Origin: Marixanthomonas sp963974425
GTDB taxonomy: Bacteria > Bacteroidota > Bacteroidia > Flavobacteriales > Flavobacteriaceae
Length of the DNA stretch: 61,023 bases
Assembly: GCF_963974425.1 (NCBI RefSeq)
Contig: NZ_CAXBCK010000021.1
Span: 1-61,023 of the forward strand
Direction: 5' to 3'
A program made the position numbers and the translations under genes. The notes beneath the pieces were generated by a model that saw only the letters and a program-made list of their open reading frames with translations, did no database searches and was not told the origin of the DNA. Within the stretch, counting starts at the first letter, position 1. Every line of letters begins with the position of its first letter. Below are positions 9,152 to 15,716 of this stretch, piece by piece.

Positions 9152-9256
9152 TTACACTGCCTTTAGCATTTTTTAATCTGAAATGTTCTAAGTGAAAATA
9201 GTATTCAGAAAAACATTCAGAAGAGGTTGCAATCAGTCAAATCTTTCCTCTTTCAG
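9152..9256 (-). promoter_or_regulatory. SAM-II-like riboswitch (long-loop form) in the metK leader
   Basis: Read on the minus strand, P1 is AAGAGG (9252-9247) pairing with CCUCUU (9226-9221). The P1 loop holds GAUUUGA (9243-9237) and UUGCAACC (9232-9225). A 3' element GCUAAAGGC lies at 9167-9159. These are the conserved blocks of the SAM-II/SAM-V pseudoknot family as I know it. ACUG in the loop can pair with CAGU just after GCUAAAGG, forming the pseudoknot. A long extra hairpin, UCUGAAUGUU against AACAUUUCAGA with one bulged base, is inserted between them. This is larger than in classical SAM-II. Position, fold and gene context agree. Confidence 0.8.
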
Positions 9257-9260
9257 CGGA

Positions 9261-9268
9261 CAAAGATA
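9261..9268 (-). promoter_or_regulatory. Candidate -7 box of metK
   Basis: The minus strand reads TATCTTTG, an exact TAnnTTTG match, directly upstream of the riboswitch fold. Transcription would begin around 9255, so the whole fold would be in the RNA. No good -33 TTG is seen at the usual distance. Confidence 0.5.
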
Positions 9269-9384
9269 GTATTAAAAATAGATTTTTAAAAAGAAGCAAT
9301 TTCAAAATAAAGTTAAATTAATTTGGAATATCAAAAAATGTTTAGCAATCTTTGTACTCACAAAGTTCAAATCTTTATTGAAAT

Positions 9385-9501
9385 GTTATCAAGAAAGGCT
9401 GAGGGAATAGACCCTATGAAGCCTTAGCAACCCTTTCACTTGAAAGAAGGTGCTACATTCTACAAAAATGTCCAAATATTGGAAATTTTTTGATAGATAA
9501 C
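9385..9501 (+). promoter_or_regulatory. SAM-I (S-box) riboswitch of the methionine operon
   Basis: Outer stem GTTATC/GATAAC (9385-9390 and 9496-9501). P2 arms are AAGGC/GCCTT, with conserved GAGGGA, GACCC and TATGAAGCC, followed by AGCAACC. The P3 hairpin CTTTCACTTGAAAG precedes AAGGTGCTACATTC, and a CCAAATATTGG hairpin forms P4. Every hallmark of SAM-I is present. A weak promoter may lie at 9323-9354 (TTG, 21 bp, AATCTTTG). Between 9502 and 9620 the only structures seen are a short AT hairpin (9508-9525) and a 4-bp CGCC/GGCG hairpin (9562-9573) followed by T-rich sequence. The expression platform is therefore unclear. Confidence 0.93.
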
Positions 9502-9620
9502 GACAAGACAATTTTTTAAAATTGTTTACTCACTTCTTAATAACATTTTTCTTATAAAGTACGCCAATAGGCGCATTTTGACTTTTGGTTTAATTTATCA
9601 TTAACTAAAAAAAAAGAAAA

Positions 9621-10913
9621 ATGAGTACACAAAAATTAGCAACACAATCGTTGCACGCAGGACACGACGTAACGGCGAATGGAGGAACCCGAGCGGTGCC
9701 TATTTACCAATCTACCAGTTACGTTTTTAAAAACAGCGACCACGCTGCCAATTTGTTCAACCTTTCGGAACCTGGGTTTATTTATACCCGAATTAACAAC
9801 CCCACGAACCATATTCTGGAGCAGCGTTTAGCGGTATTGGAAGGAGGAATTGCAGCCGTAACAACCGCTTCGGGAACTTCGGCAATTGCTACAACATTGC
9901 TCACGTTATTGCGGGCTGGAGACCATATTGTAGCATCTAGTAGTTTGTATGGCGGAACGTATAATTTACTGAATGTTACCCTGCCAAGATTGGGTATTAC
10001 AACTACATTCGTAGATGCAAATGATACTGAAAATTTCAACAAAGCGGTTCAAGAAAATACCCGAGCGATTTTTGTTGAATCGTTAGGAAACCCAAAATTG
10101 GATGTATTGGATATTGAAGCTATTTCTGAAATTTCGAAAGCGAATAAAATCCCGCTACTAGTTGATAACACAGTCGCTACCCCAGCTTTGCTAAACCCAA
10201 TTAAGTACGGAGCCAATATTGTAATTCATTCGCTTACCAAATACATCAACGGAAATGGGACTGCTTTAGGCGGAGCAATCATCGATGCGGGAACGTTTGA
10301 TTGGACCAACGGAAAATTCCCTGAATTCACCGAACCATCACCTGGATATCACGGTTTAGTTTATTCTGAAGCATTGGAAGAAGCTGCATTTATCGCCAAG
10401 GTTAGAATTGAAGGATTACGAGATTTCGGTGCGGCATTGAGCCCATATAACGCGTTTCAAATTTTACAAGGTCTGGAAACCTTGGAAATCCGAATTAAAA
10501 AACATAGTGAAAATGCGTTAGAGCTTGCTAAATGGCTTCAGAATAGGGAAGAAGTAGCTTGGGTAAATTATCCTGGACTTTCAGAAAGTAACTACTTCAA
10601 CCTTGCTCAAAAGTATCTACCAAACGGTCAAAGTGGGGTAGTTACTTTTGGTTTAACAGGTGGTTTTGATGCTGCTAAAAAGTTTGTAGATGCCACTGAA
10701 CTATTCTCTTTGTTGGCCAATATAGGCGATACCAAATCTTTGATTATTCATCCAGCGAGTACAACACATCAACAGTTGAGCGATGAGCAGCAAGAAACTA
10801 CAGGTGTTACCAAAGATTTAATACGGCTTTCAGTAGGGTTAGAAGCGTTTGATGATCTTACTGATGATTTAGAACAAGCTTTTAAAGCGATTACCAAAAC
10901 AGTCTTAGTTTAA
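9621..10913 (+). CDS. metY: O-acetylhomoserine aminocarboxypropyltransferase (sulfhydrylase)
   Basis: PLP enzyme that makes homocysteine from O-acetylhomoserine and sulfide. Its 430 residues fit the long MetY subgroup of the Cys/Met metabolism family. Visible are the N-terminal TQSLHAGHD, the YTRINNPT segment and the PLP-lysine region VIHSLTKYINGNGTALGG. The C-terminal SLLANIGDTKSLIIHPASTTHQQL also fits. It is the first gene after the SAM-I riboswitch. A strong hairpin follows its stop codon, so it may be made at a higher level than the rest of the operon. A second sulfhydrylase-type enzyme, metZ, lies four genes downstream. Confidence 0.95.
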   Translation: MSTQKLATQSLHAGHDVTANGGTRAVPIYQSTSYVFKNSDHAANLFNLSEPGFIYTRINNPTNHILEQRLAVLEGGIAAVTTASGTSAIATTLLTLLRAGDHIVASSSLYGGTYNLLNVTLPRLGITTTFVDANDTENFNKAVQENTRAIFVESLGNPKLDVLDIEAISEISKANKIPLLVDNTVATPALLNPIKYGANIVIHSLTKYINGNGTALGGAIIDAGTFDWTNGKFPEFTEPSPGYHGLVYSEALEEAAFIAKVRIEGLRDFGAALSPYNAFQILQGLETLEIRIKKHSENALELAKWLQNREEVAWVNYPGLSESNYFNLAQKYLPNGQSGVVTFGLTGGFDAAKKFVDATELFSLLANIGDTKSLIIHPASTTHQQLSDEQQETTGVTKDLIRLSVGLEAFDDLTDDLEQAFKAITKTVLV

Positions 10914-10925
10914 TTTTAGTTATAG

Positions 10926-10962
10926 AAAACGGCAGTGAGATATGCCATTCCACTGCCGTTTT
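10926..10962 (+). terminator. Strong hairpin between metY and the metX-like gene (partial terminator)
   Basis: Perfect 12-bp stem AAAACGGCAGTG/CACTGCCGTTTT (10926-10937 and 10951-10962) with a 13-nt loop. Only four T close the stem before AAAATAA, so termination may be incomplete. It lies inside the methionine operon and ends 11 bp before the next ATG. Confidence 0.7.
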
Positions 10963-10973
10963 AAAATAATCTT

Positions 10974-11999
10974 ATGAAATTACAAACTTTACATATAAAC
11001 TATACAACTCAAAACGAAGCTTTTTCGGGCATAATACCTATAAGTTTTGAGCTTTTCGGACCTCGTTTAAGCGAAGCACCTATTATTTTGGTAAACCATG
11101 CATTAACTGGAAATAGTTCAGTTACCGAGGAAAACGGCTGGTGGAATCAGCTTATTGGCGATGAAAAGTGTATCGATACAAAGCATTATACAGTTCTTGC
11201 TTTTAATATTCATGGAAATGGTTACGACGGATTTCTACTTGAAAACCCTGAAGCATTTTCAGTATACGATGTTGCAAAGCTTTTTTTACATGCAATCAAT
11301 CAATTGAAAATTGAAAAGATACGTGCTGTTATTGGAGGTTCGCTTGGCGGAAGTATAGCTTGGCAAATGGCGGTGCTGCGACCTAATCTGTTTGAAAATA
11401 TCATCCCGATAGCTACCGATTGGAAAGCGACCGACTGGTTATTGGCAAATTGCCGAGTTCAAAAACAGATTTTAGAACATTCTGAAAATCCTGTTCACGA
11501 TGCAAGGATTCATGCTATGACGTTGTATAGAACCCCGGAATCCTTTAAACAGAAATTTAATCGTAGTCTGAACGAAAAGTTAAATGTATTCAATGTTGAA
11601 AGTTGGCTATTGCATCATGGTGAAAAGTTGAAAAACCGATTTCAGTTAGAGGCTTATAAAACGATGAACCATTTGTTAACCACCGTTAACATTGCAAAAG
11701 AAACGGGAAATTTCCTTTCTGCAGTAAAAAACATAAAAGGGAATGTTCATTTAATAGGCGTTGACACGGACCTTTTCTTCACAAATAAAGAAATTAAAGA
11801 CACGTATCAAATCTATAAAACCATAAAAAGCAATGTTTATTATCACGAAATAAATTCGATACACGGGCACGATGCTTTTTTAATTGAATTTGAACAGTTA
11901 CAAACCATTTTAGAACCCATTTTTCAGAAAAAGAACACAAATTATGAGTACCATAACGATAGACAAAAGAATAGAAGAGAAGTCACTTCAGTTAATTGA
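10974..11999 (+). CDS. metX: Alpha/beta hydrolase fold homoserine O-acetyltransferase-like protein
   Basis: Probably acetylates homoserine with acetyl-CoA, giving the substrate of MetY. The 341-residue alpha/beta hydrolase shows NHALTGNS near residue 43 and the nucleophile elbow GGSLGG (Ser at about 124). A late GVDTDLFF carries the likely acid and SIHGHDAFLIE the catalytic His (MetX family pattern). It is slightly shorter than typical MetX. The last 20 or so residues are basic and low in similarity to the family and lie in the 56-bp overlap with hom, so the C-terminus may be a read-out extension. The gene sits between metY and hom, as the pathway predicts. Confidence 0.82.
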   Translation: MKLQTLHINYTTQNEAFSGIIPISFELFGPRLSEAPIILVNHALTGNSSVTEENGWWNQLIGDEKCIDTKHYTVLAFNIHGNGYDGFLLENPEAFSVYDVAKLFLHAINQLKIEKIRAVIGGSLGGSIAWQMAVLRPNLFENIIPIATDWKATDWLLANCRVQKQILEHSENPVHDARIHAMTLYRTPESFKQKFNRSLNEKLNVFNVESWLLHHGEKLKNRFQLEAYKTMNHLLTTVNIAKETGNFLSAVKNIKGNVHLIGVDTDLFFTNKEIKDTYQIYKTIKSNVYYHEINSIHGHDAFLIEFEQLQTILEPIFQKKNTNYEYHNDRQKNRREVTSVN

Positions 12000-13101
12000 T
12001 TTGGAAAATATCAAAAAGAAAAAAGTGAATGTGGTGATCTTCGGTCACGGCAACGTGGGCGCACGCTTGGTCGATCAAATTATTAAGTCGCAAAAGGAAA
12101 TTTCAAGAAGGCGCGATTTAGACTTGACCATTTTTGCGGTGGCAAACTCTAAAACGATATTATTTGATAAAAAAGGTGTAAAAGCAAATTGGCTGGAAGA
12201 AAAAAAAGAGAAAGGAACACCTTATACCGTTACTGATGTAATAAAATTTTCAGAAGAACATAATCTGGAAAACTTGATTGCAATTGATAATACGGCAGAT
12301 TCAAACTTTGTTTTTAATTACGAAGCATTAGTGGAAGGTGGTTTCAGTTTGGTTTCTTCCAATAAAATAGGAAACACCATCGATCTGGATTTTTATAAAA
12401 ACCTACGAAAAACCCTTTCAGAAAAAAAGAAAGAATATTTATACGAAACAAATGTAGGCGCCGGCCTTCCGTTAATAGATACTATAAAATTATTGCATCT
12501 TTCCGGAGAGAATATTACGCGTATTAAAGGTGTGTTTTCAGGTTCTTTAAGTTACATTTTTAATGAATTTTCAGAAGGAGAAAAAACCTTTAGCGAGGTG
12601 TTGAAAGAAGCTATAAACAATGGTTTTACTGAGCCTGACCCAAGAGAAGATTTATGTGGAAATGACGTAGGTCGAAAACTTCTCATTCTAGCCCGAGAAC
12701 TAGATTTGCACAACGAATTGGAAGATATTTCTATTCAAAACTTGATATCCAAACCCTTAAGAAGTATTTCAAAGTCAGCCTTTTTTAATCAATTGCAAGA
12801 GTTGGATGTTCCCTTTCATATAAAGCGAAAAAACTTGGCGAAAAACCATGTTTTGCGGTACATTGGTGACTTACACGGAGATTTATCAAAAGAAGATGGA
12901 GCTATTCTAAACGTTAATCTGGTGCCTGTTCCTAAAAACAGTGCATTGGGGCAATTAAAAGGAAGCGATTCCATTTTTGAAATCTACACTGAAAGTTACG
13001 GTAAAAACCCAATTGTAATCCAAGGGGCTGGAGCTGGAGCGGCCGTCACGGCCAGAGGTGTATTTGGTGATATTCTTCGTTTAAGCGATAAATTAAACTA
13101 A
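11944..13101 (+). CDS. hom: Homoserine dehydrogenase
   Basis: Reduces aspartate semialdehyde to homoserine, the branch point to methionine and threonine. The 385-residue protein has an N-terminal Rossmann motif VNVVIFGHGNVGARL (about residues 29-43). The substrate-domain signature is GVFSGSLSYIFNEF, followed by GFTEPDPREDLCGNDVGRK. It resembles the dehydrogenase half of ThrA and has no aspartokinase or ACT domain, so feedback by threonine through those domains is not expected. It overlaps the metX-like gene by 56 bp. The ATG at 11944 leaves a 28-residue lead before the Rossmann strand. Confidence 0.95.
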   Translation: MSTITIDKRIEEKSLQLIDLENIKKKKVNVVIFGHGNVGARLVDQIIKSQKEISRRRDLDLTIFAVANSKTILFDKKGVKANWLEEKKEKGTPYTVTDVIKFSEEHNLENLIAIDNTADSNFVFNYEALVEGGFSLVSSNKIGNTIDLDFYKNLRKTLSEKKKEYLYETNVGAGLPLIDTIKLLHLSGENITRIKGVFSGSLSYIFNEFSEGEKTFSEVLKEAINNGFTEPDPREDLCGNDVGRKLLILARELDLHNELEDISIQNLISKPLRSISKSAFFNQLQELDVPFHIKRKNLAKNHVLRYIGDLHGDLSKEDGAILNVNLVPVPKNSALGQLKGSDSIFEIYTESYGKNPIVIQGAGAGAAVTARGVFGDILRLSDKLN

Positions 13102-13112
13102 AACGAAAAATT

Positions 13113-13532
13113 ATGAAAGTAACATTGAACAGAGTAAACGACAATTATCATTTTGAAGGAAAAGGCGCATCGGGACTTCCGGTACATATTGACAATAAAA
13201 CTGGTGATGAAGTGCATGGTTCTAGCCCGATGGAGTTATTGTTGATGGGCGTTGGCGGATGTAGTGCGATTGATATTGTCTTAATCTTGAAAAAACAAAG
13301 ACAAGAAATAACGTCTTATAACATGGAAGTAGAAGGGAAGCGTAAGGACCTAAAAAGCGCGAAACCTTTTGAAGCCATTCACACCACTATTTATTTAGAA
13401 GGGACCATTGATGAAGAAAAAACCAAACGTGCCGCGGCTTTAAGCTTTGAAAAATACTGTTCTGTTTCCTTAACATTAGAAGGAAATGTAGCCATAACGT
13501 ACGATATAATTTTGAACGGAAAAAAACTATGA
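13113..13532 (+). CDS. OsmC family protein
   Basis: 139-residue OsmC/Ohr fold protein, probably a thiol-dependent peroxidase. Both redox Cys positions are visible: one in the MGVGGCSAIDIV helix start (about residue 50) and one in KYCSVSLTLE (about residue 117). It lies within the methionine operon, 11 bp after hom, and its stop overlaps the start of metZ. That position suggests a role tied to sulfur amino acid metabolism, perhaps protecting thiols or sulfide-using enzymes from oxidants. This is inference; the family does not define the substrate. Confidence 0.88.
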   Translation: MKVTLNRVNDNYHFEGKGASGLPVHIDNKTGDEVHGSSPMELLLMGVGGCSAIDIVLILKKQRQEITSYNMEVEGKRKDLKSAKPFEAIHTTIYLEGTIDEEKTKRAAALSFEKYCSVSLTLEGNVAITYDIILNGKKL

Positions 13533-14701
13533 CACATTTTGAAACCGACGCTATTAGAACACAATTGGAGCGCTCTCAGTTTAAAGAGCACTCTAATCCA
13601 TTGTATGTAACGTCAAGCTTTGTATTTGATGATGCTGAAGATATGCGTGCCTCGTTTGCTGAAGAAAAACAGCGGAATATCTATAGCCGGTTTACAAATC
13701 CTAATACCTCAGAATTTGTAGAGAAAATCTGTAAAATGGAAAAAGCCGAAGCAGGCTACGCCTTTGCCACAGGTATGTCTGCTGTTTTTTCAACGTTTGC
13801 CGCTTTATTGAATAGTGGTGACCATATTGTTTCGTGCCGAAGTGTCTTTGGTTCAACACACAGTTTATTCACCAAGTTTTTACCCAAATGGAATATTGAA
13901 ACTACTTTTTTTAAAACAGATGAAGTAGATTCGATAGAAAACTGTATTCAAGAAAACACTAAAATATTATATGCTGAAACACCAACCAATCCGGCAGTTG
14001 CTATTTTAGATTTAGAAAAACTAGGGGCCATTGCCAAAAAGCACAACCTGATTTTAATTATCGATAATTGCTTTGCAACGCCATACTTACAGCAACCTAT
14101 TGAATTTGGAGCCGATTTAGTGATTCATTCCGCTACAAAATTAATTGATGGACAAGGTCGTGTATTGGGCGGTGTTACCGTAGGTCGGGCCGATTTGATT
14201 AGGGAAATTTATTTGTTTTCGAGAAATTCAGGTCCGGCATTATCACCCTTTAATGCCTGGGTGCTTTCAAAAAGTTTGGAAACCCTTGCCGTGCGGGTCG
14301 ATAAACATTGCGATAATGCATTTCAACTGGCTGCTTTTTTAGAAAATCATTCTGCCGTGCAATCCGTTTGGTATCCTTTTCTTCCATCGCATCCACAATA
14401 TGAAATTGCAAAAAAGCAAATGAAAAAAGGTGGAACCATTGTAAGTATCGAATTAAAAGGCGGTATTGACGTTGGCAGACAGTTTTTAAATAATTTGAAA
14501 ATGTGCTCGCTCTCGGCCAACTTGGGCGATACCCGAACCATAGCGACGCACCCCGCTTCAACAACACATAGTAAACTTTCTGAAGAAGACAGACAAGAAA
14601 CCGGTATAACCAATGGTCTGGTTCGCATTTCAGTAGGGTTGGAACATATAACAGATATTATTTCAGATATAGAACAAGCACTTCAAAAAATCAAGTTATG
14701 A
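13529..14701 (+). CDS. metZ: O-succinylhomoserine sulfhydrylase-type trans-sulfuration enzyme
   Basis: PLP enzyme of the Cys/Met metabolism family, 390 residues, closest in pattern to MetZ. It shows YSRFTNPNTSEFVEK near residue 51, the PLP-lysine region HSATKLIDGQGRVLGG and the C-terminal ANLGDTRTIATHPASTTH. It probably makes homocysteine from an activated homoserine and sulfide. The activating enzyme beside it looks like an acetyltransferase, so this enzyme may use O-acetylhomoserine, or may act as a cystathionine synthase or lyase. Its start overlaps the osmC-like stop (ATGA) and its stop overlaps the next start, suggesting translational coupling. Confidence 0.88.
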   Translation: MTHFETDAIRTQLERSQFKEHSNPLYVTSSFVFDDAEDMRASFAEEKQRNIYSRFTNPNTSEFVEKICKMEKAEAGYAFATGMSAVFSTFAALLNSGDHIVSCRSVFGSTHSLFTKFLPKWNIETTFFKTDEVDSIENCIQENTKILYAETPTNPAVAILDLEKLGAIAKKHNLILIIDNCFATPYLQQPIEFGADLVIHSATKLIDGQGRVLGGVTVGRADLIREIYLFSRNSGPALSPFNAWVLSKSLETLAVRVDKHCDNAFQLAAFLENHSAVQSVWYPFLPSHPQYEIAKKQMKKGGTIVSIELKGGIDVGRQFLNNLKMCSLSANLGDTRTIATHPASTTHSKLSEEDRQETGITNGLVRISVGLEHITDIISDIEQALQKIKL

Positions 14702-15714
14702 GCACGTTGGTAAAAGCATTAGAAGACCGTATTTTAATATTAGATGGTGCCATGGGTACAATGCTTCAGCAGTATAATTTTTCTGAAGAAGATTTCCGTG
14801 GCGAGCGGTTTAAAGATTTTCATATTTCAGTAAAAGGAAATAACGATTTACTGTCATTGACCCAGCCTCAAGCCATTGCCGAAATACATAGAAAGTACTT
14901 TGAAGCCGGAGCCGATATCGTGGAAACCAATACATTTTCATCAACCACTATAGCCATGGCCGATTATGAAATGGAAGATTTGGTATATGAATTAAATTAT
15001 GAGGCTGCTAAAATTGCCAAAACCGTAGCCGATGAAATTACAAAAGCGAACCCTGATAAACCCAGATTTGTAGCTGGTTCTATTGGGCCAACCAACAAAA
15101 CGGCAAGCATGTCACCCGATGTAAACGACCCTGGTTTTAGGGCGATTTCTTTTGACGAACTTCGAGTTGCCTACAAACAGCAAACCGAGGGCTTATTAGA
15201 TGGAGGAGCAGATATTCTCTTGGTCGAAACGGTATTTGATACGCTAAATGCTAAAGCAGCTTTATTTGCTATTGAAGAAGTAAAAAACGAACGAAATATC
15301 GACGTTCCCATTATGGTAAGTGGAACGATAACCGATGCTTCGGGACGAACCTTGTCTGGACAAACTGCTGAAGCATTTTTAATATCCATTTCGCATATCC
15401 CTTTATTGAGCGTTGGTTTTAATTGTGCGTTAGGGGCTGAGCAATTATTGCCTCATCTGGAAGTGATTTCAAAACAAACCGGTGCGGCAACTTCCGCCCA
15501 TCCCAATGCAGGACTACCGAATGCTTTTGGGGAATACGACCAAAGTCCCGAGGAAATGGCTTCATACATCAAAGAATATTTAGATAAAAAGCTGGTCAAT
15601 ATTGTTGGCGGGTGTTGTGGTACCACGCCCGAACATATTAAAGCAATTGCAACCGTAGCTTCAACATATCAACCAAGACCTTTCAGTAATGTGAATAACC
15701 TACAAACAGCTTAA
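14698..15714 (+). CDS. metH: Homocysteine S-methyltransferase subunit (N-terminal part of a split MetH)
   Basis: 338-residue homocysteine-binding barrel corresponding to the first module of cobalamin-dependent methionine synthase. It begins with RILILDGAMGTMLQ. The zinc-ligand cysteines appear in GFNCALG (about residue 243) and the late GGCCGTTPEH (about 304-308). The next gene, two bases later, supplies the folate, cobalamin and activation modules, so the two products probably form one enzyme. The start overlaps metZ (ATGA). A stand-alone methyltransferase using another donor is less likely, given the neighbour. Confidence 0.93.
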   Translation: MSTLVKALEDRILILDGAMGTMLQQYNFSEEDFRGERFKDFHISVKGNNDLLSLTQPQAIAEIHRKYFEAGADIVETNTFSSTTIAMADYEMEDLVYELNYEAAKIAKTVADEITKANPDKPRFVAGSIGPTNKTASMSPDVNDPGFRAISFDELRVAYKQQTEGLLDGGADILLVETVFDTLNAKAALFAIEEVKNERNIDVPIMVSGTITDASGRTLSGQTAEAFLISISHIPLLSVGFNCALGAEQLLPHLEVISKQTGAATSAHPNAGLPNAFGEYDQSPEEMASYIKEYLDKKLVNIVGGCCGTTPEHIKAIATVASTYQPRPFSNVNNLQTA

Positions 15715-15716
15715 TT

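Noticed and set aside
9562..9580. CGCC/GGCG hairpin followed by T-rich sequence as the SAM-I terminator
   Set aside because: A 4-bp stem is too weak to call; reported only as part of the unclear expression platform.
14250..14567. 105-residue open frame opposite metZ
   Set aside because: Shadow of a conserved gene with no independent start signal or family resemblance.
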